DNA of 64,000 nt from Bordetella petrii (GTDB lineage: Bacteria > Pseudomonadota > Gammaproteobacteria > Burkholderiales > Burkholderiaceae_B): positions 2,542,001 to 2,606,000 of the forward strand of contig NC_010170.1 of assembly GCF_000067205.1 (NCBI RefSeq). Reading direction: 5' to 3'. A program made the position numbers and the translations under genes. Position 1 is the first letter of the stretch, and the number at the start of each line of letters is the position of its first letter. Positions 25,155-33,164 of this stretch are shown here, piece by piece. Below the pieces are notes generated by a model. The model had not been told where the DNA came from. It ran no database searches and worked only from the letters and a program-made list of their open reading frames with translations.

Positions 25155-26879
25155 GTGCTGAACCGCTACTACGAACAGGAGTTGGGCTATCTGCGGACGC
25201 TGGCGGCGGAATTCGCCGCCAGCAACCCCGCCCTGGCGCCGCTGCTTGGCGCCGGTAGCGCCAGCGACCCCGACGTAGAGCGGCTGCTGGAAGGCGTGGC
25301 GTTCATGACGGGGCTGATGCGCCACCGCCTGGACGATGACTTCCCCGAGTTCATCCAGAACCTGGCGCAGCTGCTGTTTCCGCACATGCTGCAACCCCTG
25401 CCCTGCATGACCATCATGCGCTACCAGCCGCGCGCGGCCCTGGAAGGCCCGGTAACGATACCGGCCGGCACCGAGTTCGCCTCGGTGCCGGTGGATGGCT
25501 TGCGGGCCATATTCCGGGCGTCGTTCCCGGTAACGCTGGAGCCGGTGGAATTGCTGGGCGCGCAATGGGAAGGCGGCGGCACGCAGCCGCGTTCGCTACG
25601 GCTGCAGTTCAGCCTGGCGGGCCTGCCCGGCGCGCCCTGGACTGGCGACAGCCTGCGGTTCTTCCTGGGCGACGCGCACGCGGACGCGGCGCGCCTGTAC
25701 TTGCTGCTGCTGCGCTACGTGCGCGAGGTCCGCATCGGCACCGACGGAGGACCCCTGACAGTGCTGCCGGCCAGCGCCATCCAGCCAGCCGGCCTGCGCC
25801 CCGACCTGGAACTGATGCCCTGGCCCCGCGGCGCGCACCCGGCCTGGCGGGTGCTGCACGAATACTTCGCCTTGCCCGAGAAACTGCTGTTCCTGGACAT
25901 CGCCGGCTTTTCACGCTGGACCTCGCGCGGAACGGGCGACCGCTTTTCGGTGCAGATCATGTTTGACCGGGTGCCGGACTGGGCGCCCGCGGTCGGAGCG
26001 TCCAGCTTCATCCTGAATGCGACGCCGGCGGTCAATTTGTTCAGCCACGATGCGCATCCGATCCGGGTCGATCATCTGCAGCCCGACTATCGCATCCGGC
26101 CCATTGCCCGGGGCAGTCAGTCGGTAGAGCAGATTTTCTCGGTCGACAGCGTGCGGGCCCGCAACGCCAATGGCGACGAACAGGAGTACCACGCTTTCTC
26201 GGCCATGCAGGATGAGGACGCGGGTTCGTACCACATCAGCATCCGCGCCTCGGCTCTGCATCGCGGCTACGACCACTTCCTGAGTTTGCCGTATTCCCCC
26301 GGCGAGACGCCTCAGCCCCTGACCCTTTCGACGCGGCTGACCTGCACGCATGGCGACCTGCCGCAAAGCCTGCGGCTGGGCGACATCTGCGAGCCGACCG
26401 ACAGTTCGCCGGCGCGGGTGGGATTCAGCAATATCCAAGGCATTACGCCGCACAGCCCGCCGGTCATCGACAGCACGCTGTTGTGGCGCGTGCTGTCGCA
26501 CCTGAACGCCAACCACCTGGCCCTGGCCAACGAAGGCCAGCTGCGCGACCTGCTGTCGCTGTACGCGCCGGCGCGCCAGGCGGACGCGCAGCGCCACGCC
26601 GCGGCCCGCCGCGCCATAGAGTCGATCGGCCAGGTGCAGGTGGAGCCGGTGCGCCGCATCGTGCATGGCATGCCGGTGCAAGGCAACGACGTGCGCATCG
26701 AATGCCGCGGCGACCACTTTCCGGGCCGCGGCGGCCTGTTCCTGTTTGGCACGGTGCTGGACGAATTCCTGGCCGGCACCACGGCCATCAATACCTTCAG
26801 CGCTCTGACGCTGGTGGATGTCGTCAACGGAGAAACCCTGCAATGGCCAGCGAAGATCGGCCGCTATCGCCTGCTGTAG
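25155..26879 (+). CDS. tssF: T6SS baseplate protein TssF (ImpG/VasA)
   Basis: A 574-residue TssF, which forms the baseplate wedge with TssG, TssE and TssK. It begins MLNRYYEQELGYLRTLAAEF and has DPDVERLLEGVAFMTGLMRH, the usual start of the family; IPAGTEFAS and the C-terminal CRGDHFPGRGGLFLFG, then VLDEFLAGTTAINTFS, are also typical. The start is GTG 25155. Its 3' end overlaps the tssG start by 37 bases. Confidence 0.96.
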   Translation: MLNRYYEQELGYLRTLAAEFAASNPALAPLLGAGSASDPDVERLLEGVAFMTGLMRHRLDDDFPEFIQNLAQLLFPHMLQPLPCMTIMRYQPRAALEGPVTIPAGTEFASVPVDGLRAIFRASFPVTLEPVELLGAQWEGGGTQPRSLRLQFSLAGLPGAPWTGDSLRFFLGDAHADAARLYLLLLRYVREVRIGTDGGPLTVLPASAIQPAGLRPDLELMPWPRGAHPAWRVLHEYFALPEKLLFLDIAGFSRWTSRGTGDRFSVQIMFDRVPDWAPAVGASSFILNATPAVNLFSHDAHPIRVDHLQPDYRIRPIARGSQSVEQIFSVDSVRARNANGDEQEYHAFSAMQDEDAGSYHISIRASALHRGYDHFLSLPYSPGETPQPLTLSTRLTCTHGDLPQSLRLGDICEPTDSSPARVGFSNIQGITPHSPPVIDSTLLWRVLSHLNANHLALANEGQLRDLLSLYAPARQADAQRHAAARRAIESIGQVQVEPVRRIVHGMPVQGNDVRIECRGDHFPGRGGLFLFGTVLDEFLAGTTAINTFSALTLVDVVNGETLQWPAKIGRYRLL

Positions 26880-27889
26880 CGCCACCGGGCGGCGATCCGC
26901 TGCTGGCGCAAGGGCACCGCTATGCCTTCTTCCAGGCGTTGCGGCTGCTGCGCCTGCGCAGCGCCGATGCGCAGGCGTTCTCGCAGGATGTGCGGGTGCG
27001 CCCCTCAGCCACGCTGTCGTTTCCCGATCGCGACATCGAGGAAATCCGGCTCGACGAAATCGGCAAATACCGGATCACCGCGAACTTCTTCGGCCTGTAT
27101 GGCGTCACCTCGCCGCTGCCGACGTTCTACACCGAAGACCTGATCGAAGAGCAGCTGCAAGGCGGCTCGACGGCGCGCGATTTCATCGACATTCTGCATG
27201 CGGCGCTGTACCCGCTGCTGTTTCGCGCCTGGGAAAAGAACCGCACCTGGCTGGCGGTGGCCGAGCGGCGCGATGCCAATCGCCTGGACCACTTGTACGC
27301 GCTGGTGGGCATGGGCGGCGGCGCGGCGGCGCGCCGCCCCGGCGTGCGGCGCCTGCTGCCGCATGCCGGCAATTTCAACCAGTTCCCCCGCTCTGCGCTG
27401 GGCCTGGAGTCGCTGGCGGCAGGGTTGCTGGGCGCGCTGGCCGTGGAGGTAGAGCCCTGCGTCGCTGAAGTGGTGGCGATTCCGGCGCCCGCGCGCTGCC
27501 TGCTGTCGGAGCAGGCCTGCGAGTTGGGCGAGAACGCCATGCTGGGCAGCCAGATCGCGGATCGGGCCGGCGGCCTGATCATGCATATCGGGCCGATTCC
27601 GGCCGGCCGCCTGCAAGAGCTGCTGCCCGGCGCGGCGCTGCACGAACGCCTGGTGCGCGCCATTGCCCTGTATTTGCGCGTGCCGCTGCGCTGCGTGCTG
27701 GGGCTGCGCGTCGAACCTGAGCAGCGGCGCGGCGCCAGCCTGGGCGAAGGCTGGTGCCAGCTGGGCCTGGATACCTGGCTGCCCGAGGCGGCGCCGGGAA
27801 ACCCGGCCAACCCATGGCCTCGCTACGACGAAGTCTTCCTGCCGATCGACACCGATCCCACCCGTATTTCCAAAGAGGTCATGCAATGA
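26843..27889 (+). CDS. tssG: T6SS baseplate protein TssG (ImpH/VasB)
   Basis: A 348-residue TssG. The N-terminal RYAFFQALRLLRLR, then VRPSATLSFPDRDIEEI, FFGLYGVTSPLPTFYTEDL and LLFRAWEKNR are family hallmarks. The ATG at 26843 lies inside the end of tssF and follows GGAGAAA; a much longer open frame upstream of it overlaps tssF completely and is not used. It works in the baseplate wedge in the cytoplasm. Its TGA overlaps the tssH ATG by four bases. Confidence 0.94.
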   Translation: MASEDRPLSPAVAPPGGDPLLAQGHRYAFFQALRLLRLRSADAQAFSQDVRVRPSATLSFPDRDIEEIRLDEIGKYRITANFFGLYGVTSPLPTFYTEDLIEEQLQGGSTARDFIDILHAALYPLLFRAWEKNRTWLAVAERRDANRLDHLYALVGMGGGAAARRPGVRRLLPHAGNFNQFPRSALGLESLAAGLLGALAVEVEPCVAEVVAIPAPARCLLSEQACELGENAMLGSQIADRAGGLIMHIGPIPAGRLQELLPGAALHERLVRAIALYLRVPLRCVLGLRVEPEQRRGASLGEGWCQLGLDTWLPEAAPGNPANPWPRYDEVFLPIDTDPTRISKEVMQ

Positions 27890-30684
27890 TGCTGGTAGAG
27901 CTAAAACCCCTGTTCGCGCGCCTGAACTCCTACTGCTCGGCGGCCCTGGAAGGCGCGGCCGGCCTGACGCTGGCCCGCAACCATTACGAGATTGCCGTCG
28001 AGCACATGCTGCGCCGCCTGATCGAAGCGCCCGACGGCGACGCCGCCCGCATCCTGGCGCACTTCGACATCGACGCGTTGCGCCTGACGGCGCAACTGGA
28101 CGATGCGCTGGGCCAGCTGAAGAACGGCAATCCCGGGCGTCCGGTGTTCGCCGGCCTGTTGACCGAATGGGTGCAGGAATCGTGGCTGACCGCCTCGATC
28201 ACGTTGGGACAGAGCCGCGTGCGTAGCGGCGCCATGCTGCTGGCCCTGGTGGCGCGGCTGAGCTACTACGGCGCGGGCACGCGCTACGCCGAAACCTTGC
28301 GGGCCATCTCGCGCGAGCAACTGGCGGCCGAGTTCGACAGCATTGTCGACGGGTCGAGCGAAACCGACCTGCGCATCGCCGACGCCGCGGGCGCCGGGGC
28401 CGCCACGGGCGCGGCAGGCGGCGCCGGCGCCGGCGAAGCCGCCATCGGGCGCTTCTGCGAAGACTTCACCGCCAAAGCGCGTGCCGGCAAGATCGACCCG
28501 GTGTTCGGGCGCGACAATGAAATCCGGCAGATGATCGACATTCTTGCGCGCCGCCGCAAGAATAATCCGATCTGCGTGGGCGAACCCGGCGTGGGCAAGA
28601 CCGCGGTGGTGGAAGGGCTGGCGTTGCGCATCGTCAATGGCGACGTGCCCGAGTTCCTGCGCGATACGCGCCTGCTGGGCCTAGACCTGGGCCTGCTCGA
28701 GGCGGGCGCCAGCGTCAAGGGCGAGTTCGAGAACCGGTTGCGCGGCGTCATCGATGAAATCAAGGGCTCGGTCAAGCCGATCATCCTGTTCATCGACGAA
28801 GCGCACATGCTGATCGGCGCCGGCGGCCAGAGCGGCGGCTCGGACGCCGCCAACCTGCTCAAGCCGGCCCTGGCGCGCGGCGAGCTGCGCACCGTGGCGG
28901 CTACCACCTGGTCCGAGTACAAGAAGTATTTCGAGAAAGACCCTGCCCTGGCGCGCCGGTTCCAGCTGGTGAAGCTGGACGAGCCCGACGTGCACACGGC
29001 GGTGCAGATCCTGCGCGGCCTGAAAGACCGCTACGAGGCCGCGCACGGCGTCACGGTGCGCGACGATGCCATCGTGGCCGCCGCTGAATTGTCGGACCGC
29101 TACATCACGGGACGCCTGCTGCCAGACAAGGCCGTGGATCTGCTGGACACGGCGGCCGCGCGCGTGCGCATCGGCCTGGGCGTGAAGCCGGCCGAGCTGG
29201 AAAGCCTGGAAAGCCGCCTGGCCGGCCTGGAGCGTGAGCGCGTGGCATTGGCGCGCGACGTGCAATTCCAGCCGGGAACCTACAGCGAGCGGCTGGGCGA
29301 GATCGAGTCCGAACGCGCCAGCCTGCAGGCGCAGCACGCCGAGCTGGAGGCGCGCTGGAAAACCGAGAAAGAAGCGGCCGAAGCCGTGCTGGCGCTGCGG
29401 CGCCAGTTGGGCCAGGCGCAGAATGTGCCCGCCGTGCCCACAGCCCAGGCGCCTGACGGCAGCACGCCGGAGCCCACGGCCGAGGCCGCTGCCGAACCTG
29501 CCCGGGAGCCGGCCACCGATGTGTCTGCCGATACGTCCACGGACACGGTCACCGATACGGTTACTGATACGTCCGCGCAAGCCGCGGCGTCGCCGCAAGC
29601 CCTGGCGGCTCAATTGGAAGAAGCCCGCAACAAGCTGAAGAACCTGCAGGCGGGTTCGCCCCTCGTGTTCATTGAAACCGACCCGGACGCCGTGGCGCGC
29701 GTGGTGTCGGACTGGACCGGCGTGCCTCTGGGGAAGATGCAGCGGGATGCCGTCAGCAGCGTGCTGGCGTTGGCCGACCGCATCAAAGAACGCATACGCG
29801 GCCAGGACCACGCGGTGGACCAGATCGCGGCCACGGTCAAGGCCGCGCAATCGGGCCTGCGGGACCCGCAGCAGCCCATGGGGGTGTTCCTGTTGGTAGG
29901 CCCCTCGGGCGTGGGCAAGACGGAAACCGGCTTGGCGGTGGCCGACCAGTTGTTCGGCGGCGAGCATGCGCTGGTGTCGGTCAACATGAGCGAATTTCAG
30001 GAAAAGCACACGGTCAGCCGCCTGGTGGGTTCGCCGCCGGGGTATGTCGGCTATGGCGAAGGCGGCGTGCTGACCGAGGCCGTGCGCAAACGGCCCTATT
30101 CCGTGGTGCTGCTCGACGAGGTCGAGAAGGCCCATCTGGACGTCGTGAACCTGTTCTATCAAGTGTTCGACAAGGGCACGCTGGCCGACGGCGAAGGCCG
30201 CGTCATCGACTTCAGCAATACCGTGGTGTTCCTGACCAGCAATCTGGCCACCGAGGAAATCACCCGGCTGGCCCGCGACGGCCGACCTGATGTCGAAGCC
30301 TTGACGACCGCCATTCACCCCGTGCTGGCCAAGCATTTCAAGCCAGCGCTGCTGGCGCGCATGACGGTCGTGCCCTACTACACCCTGCCGCCTTCCGAGC
30401 TGGCCGGCATTGCCGAGCTCAAGCTGAACAAGCTGGCCAGCCGGCTGCTCGCGGCCAACCGCATACAACTGAGCTTCGACGATGCCGTGCGCGACACCAT
30501 CGCCGCGCGCTGCACCGAAGTGGATAGCGGCGCCCGCAACATCGATTTCATTCTGCGCAAGAGCCTGATGCCCTTGCTGTCGGATACGGTGCTGTCGGCG
30601 CTGGCGGATGGCCGCGCCCTGAGCGCCATCCGCGTGGCGCCGGACGATAACGGCGGCTGGACCCTGACGACGACGGAGGCTTGA
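27886..30684 (+). CDS. clpV: T6SS AAA+ ATPase ClpV (TssH)
   Basis: A 932-residue ClpB-like ATPase that disassembles contracted sheath by pulling on TssC. The N-domain is followed by two AAA+ modules: Walker A GEPGVGKT (232-239) with Walker B ILFIDEAH, and GPSGVGKT (672-679) with VVLLDEVEKAH. Between them the coiled-coil region carries an unusual low-complexity insert at about residues 522-575, rich in Ala, Thr, Asp, Glu and Pro with repeats such as DTVTDTVTDT. The ATG at 27886 overlaps the tssG stop. Apart from the insert, length and motifs are normal. Confidence 0.96.
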   Translation: MMLVELKPLFARLNSYCSAALEGAAGLTLARNHYEIAVEHMLRRLIEAPDGDAARILAHFDIDALRLTAQLDDALGQLKNGNPGRPVFAGLLTEWVQESWLTASITLGQSRVRSGAMLLALVARLSYYGAGTRYAETLRAISREQLAAEFDSIVDGSSETDLRIADAAGAGAATGAAGGAGAGEAAIGRFCEDFTAKARAGKIDPVFGRDNEIRQMIDILARRRKNNPICVGEPGVGKTAVVEGLALRIVNGDVPEFLRDTRLLGLDLGLLEAGASVKGEFENRLRGVIDEIKGSVKPIILFIDEAHMLIGAGGQSGGSDAANLLKPALARGELRTVAATTWSEYKKYFEKDPALARRFQLVKLDEPDVHTAVQILRGLKDRYEAAHGVTVRDDAIVAAAELSDRYITGRLLPDKAVDLLDTAAARVRIGLGVKPAELESLESRLAGLERERVALARDVQFQPGTYSERLGEIESERASLQAQHAELEARWKTEKEAAEAVLALRRQLGQAQNVPAVPTAQAPDGSTPEPTAEAAAEPAREPATDVSADTSTDTVTDTVTDTSAQAAASPQALAAQLEEARNKLKNLQAGSPLVFIETDPDAVARVVSDWTGVPLGKMQRDAVSSVLALADRIKERIRGQDHAVDQIAATVKAAQSGLRDPQQPMGVFLLVGPSGVGKTETGLAVADQLFGGEHALVSVNMSEFQEKHTVSRLVGSPPGYVGYGEGGVLTEAVRKRPYSVVLLDEVEKAHLDVVNLFYQVFDKGTLADGEGRVIDFSNTVVFLTSNLATEEITRLARDGRPDVEALTTAIHPVLAKHFKPALLARMTVVPYYTLPPSELAGIAELKLNKLASRLLAANRIQLSFDDAVRDTIAARCTEVDSGARNIDFILRKSLMPLLSDTVLSALADGRALSAIRVAPDDNGGWTLTTTEA

Positions 30685-30688
30685 GTTC

Positions 30689-33157
30689 ATGACGGATGCC
30701 GCCTATGACTATCGCCTCGAGTGCCCGGCGCTGCGAAATCTGGCGCCCGGCCAGGCTATTCACGTCACGCACTGGCGAGGGACGGAGGCGGTTTCGCGGC
30801 TTTATCGTCTTGAGGTGACGGTTGCGGTCCGCAAGGCGGATCTGCCCCTGGAGCAGCTGCTGAACCAGCCGGCCACGCTGTTGGCCCGCAAACCGGATGG
30901 GGCGTTGCTGCGCTGGCACGGCATCGTCACGCAGGGCGCGCAACGAGGCCGCGACGAGACTTACGACTACTACCAGATCGTGCTGGAGCCGCGCCTGGCG
31001 CGGCTGCGCACCCTGCGATGGTCGGACATCTACCTGAACCAGCAGCTCGACGACATTATCCGGCAACTGCTGCGCCTGGCTGGGCTGGACGAACCCTACA
31101 GCAGCCCGGGAGCGCCGTACGACTACCGTATCGCGGCCAGCCAGTTGGCAACGACGCGCACGCCATTCACCTGCCAGTTCGAGGAAAGCTGCCTGGATTT
31201 CCTGATGCGCAAATTGGAGTACTACGGTGTGTACTTCTGGTTTGAACAGGGCGAACAACAAGAGTCTGTCGTATTCGCCAACAGCGTGGAGCAGCAACCC
31301 ACCGACCTGGACAGCGTGGTTTATTACCCCAACGGCGTGATCGATCCCGACGCCACCGAGGTCGCGGTCACGCGCCTGAACCGGCTTGTCAGTTTACGGC
31401 CCGGCACAGTCACGCTGCACGACTCGAACGACTGGGGCAACACGGCGCTGTCGCTGGTCAGTACGGCAAGCGCGCCTGGCCCCGTTGTGGCATTTGGCGA
31501 AGTGCATGACATGAGCAGCCATTTCGAGAGCCTGAGTGATGGCGACACCATCGGCGGCGAAACACTGGCGACCTGGCGCAGCCAGGAACTGGCTTGTGAG
31601 CGCCTGCGCATCGAAGGCGAGGCGCGCACCCCGGGTGTGTGCGCCGGCCGGTTGATCGAGGCCTCGGAGTACCTGCGCGGCGCCGACCCTGCCCAGTATT
31701 ACGTGATTGAAGTCACGCACGAGGGCGCGCAGACCCTGGAGACGGCACCGGAAACGGATGCCCCCGCCTACTTGGCCCGTTTCGTGGCCCTGCCGCGCTG
31801 GCTGGATTCCGGCGCGTCGGACCAGCTTCCCCTGCAGTTCCGCCCTGCCCGCGTGACGCCGGTGCCGGTGGTGACGCACATGGTCAATGGGTTTATCGAT
31901 ATCGACACCCCCAATCAGCCGAAACAATATGCCCAGCCGGATGAAGACGGCCGCTACAAAGTGCGGCTGACGTTTGCCCGGCAGCGCTACGGCGGCAACC
32001 AGAACTCTGCCTGGCTGCGCATGGCCACCCCCTACGCGGGCGGCAGCTCGGCCTCCGGCCTGCACAATGCGGGAATGCACTTTCCGCTGCGGGAAGGCAC
32101 CGAGGTGCTGATCACTTTCCTGAACGGCAATCCCGACCGGCCGGTGATCATCGCCGCCCTGCCCAACGTGGAGGCCCCCAGTGTGGTCACAGCGGCGAAC
32201 CCGGGTGACCATTTGATCCAGACCCCGTCAGGCAATGTGATCGCTATGCGGGACGCCGCCCGGCAGACCACGCAAGACGAGTCCCAGGACAGCTCCGGGG
32301 ACTACAGCGTCAACAACAAATCGGCCATCTTGTTGAGCACGACCACAGAGAATACGTCGCTGAACCTGGGCGCCACCAATGATCCCTCTTTGGCGGACGG
32401 CTTCAACCTGACCACCGACGACAACGGCAACATCCACGCGGGCACCAGCATGGTGATCGAGGTGCCGGGCCACCTGCGCATGTCGGCGGGCAGTTCGGGC
32501 TGGGCGGGCCTGGTCAGCATGCAGTTGCCCAATATGCCTACCGGCGTGACGATCGGCAGCAACGCGGGCCTGGTCGTCCAGAATTTCATGGGCGTGAAGA
32601 TGGAGACCGTGGAAGCGATAACGCTGGGCAACTTTTTGGGCGGCAAGATCAGCGCCACGGAAGCAATAGATTTCTCGGTCACGATGGGCGGCAGGATAGG
32701 CGTGAAATGGGCCGGGGAAAAGGACATCAACCTGGCCACCAAAAAATATCTCGCGCCTCAGTTCAGGAGCACCTACGGGGTCGTGAATGCGATTGTCAAC
32801 GAATGGAAAGGCGTGGCCGTACAAAAAGAAGAGACGGCCGTGAATTATTCGGTGAGCACTATCGCGAGCCACAAGGTGACTACCAAGGGCTTTTACAAGG
32901 TGAGCGCCGTGACCAGCACGTTGGCGATCAGCACCGAGTCGATCTCCATGGCGACGCCAGTCTTCAGCGTGGGCGCTACTGGGGACGCGACGATCACGGG
33001 CTCGTCCATCGAAGTCACCGCCGATATGGACCTGAGCCTGACGGGCGGCGCCAATGCGACGATCTCCGCCATCGGCGTACGCATGGTGTCGGAAAGCGAT
33101 ATCTACTGTAACGCCCCGGCCATCACCATTGGCGGCGGCACCGTCCTCGTAGGCTGA
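30689..33157 (+). CDS. vgrG: VgrG spike protein (TssI) with extended C-terminal beta region
   Basis: An 822-residue VgrG, the trimeric spike at the tip of the Hcp tube. The gp27-like N-terminal domain includes CQFEESCLDFLMRKLEYYGV followed by FWFEQ, and the gp5-like OB fold has VRLTFARQRYGGNQNSAWLR and FLNGNPDRPVIIAALPN. From about residue 520 to the end a Gly/Ser/Thr-rich segment with many MSAGSS, TIGSNAG, TGSSIEV-type stretches looks like an extended beta needle. I see no recognisable toxin domain there. It begins four bases after clpV and is followed by the DUF2169 gene. Confidence 0.94.
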   Translation: MTDAAYDYRLECPALRNLAPGQAIHVTHWRGTEAVSRLYRLEVTVAVRKADLPLEQLLNQPATLLARKPDGALLRWHGIVTQGAQRGRDETYDYYQIVLEPRLARLRTLRWSDIYLNQQLDDIIRQLLRLAGLDEPYSSPGAPYDYRIAASQLATTRTPFTCQFEESCLDFLMRKLEYYGVYFWFEQGEQQESVVFANSVEQQPTDLDSVVYYPNGVIDPDATEVAVTRLNRLVSLRPGTVTLHDSNDWGNTALSLVSTASAPGPVVAFGEVHDMSSHFESLSDGDTIGGETLATWRSQELACERLRIEGEARTPGVCAGRLIEASEYLRGADPAQYYVIEVTHEGAQTLETAPETDAPAYLARFVALPRWLDSGASDQLPLQFRPARVTPVPVVTHMVNGFIDIDTPNQPKQYAQPDEDGRYKVRLTFARQRYGGNQNSAWLRMATPYAGGSSASGLHNAGMHFPLREGTEVLITFLNGNPDRPVIIAALPNVEAPSVVTAANPGDHLIQTPSGNVIAMRDAARQTTQDESQDSSGDYSVNNKSAILLSTTTENTSLNLGATNDPSLADGFNLTTDDNGNIHAGTSMVIEVPGHLRMSAGSSGWAGLVSMQLPNMPTGVTIGSNAGLVVQNFMGVKMETVEAITLGNFLGGKISATEAIDFSVTMGGRIGVKWAGEKDINLATKKYLAPQFRSTYGVVNAIVNEWKGVAVQKEETAVNYSVSTIASHKVTTKGFYKVSAVTSTLAISTESISMATPVFSVGATGDATITGSSIEVTADMDLSLTGGANATISAIGVRMVSESDIYCNAPAITIGGGTVLVG

Positions 33158-33164
33158 ATCATCG

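Noticed and set aside
28681..30690. A 669-codon open frame on the minus strand opposite clpV
   Set aside because: The plus-strand frame has all ClpV motifs. The antisense translation is a Gln/Gly/Arg/His-rich shadow with no domain.
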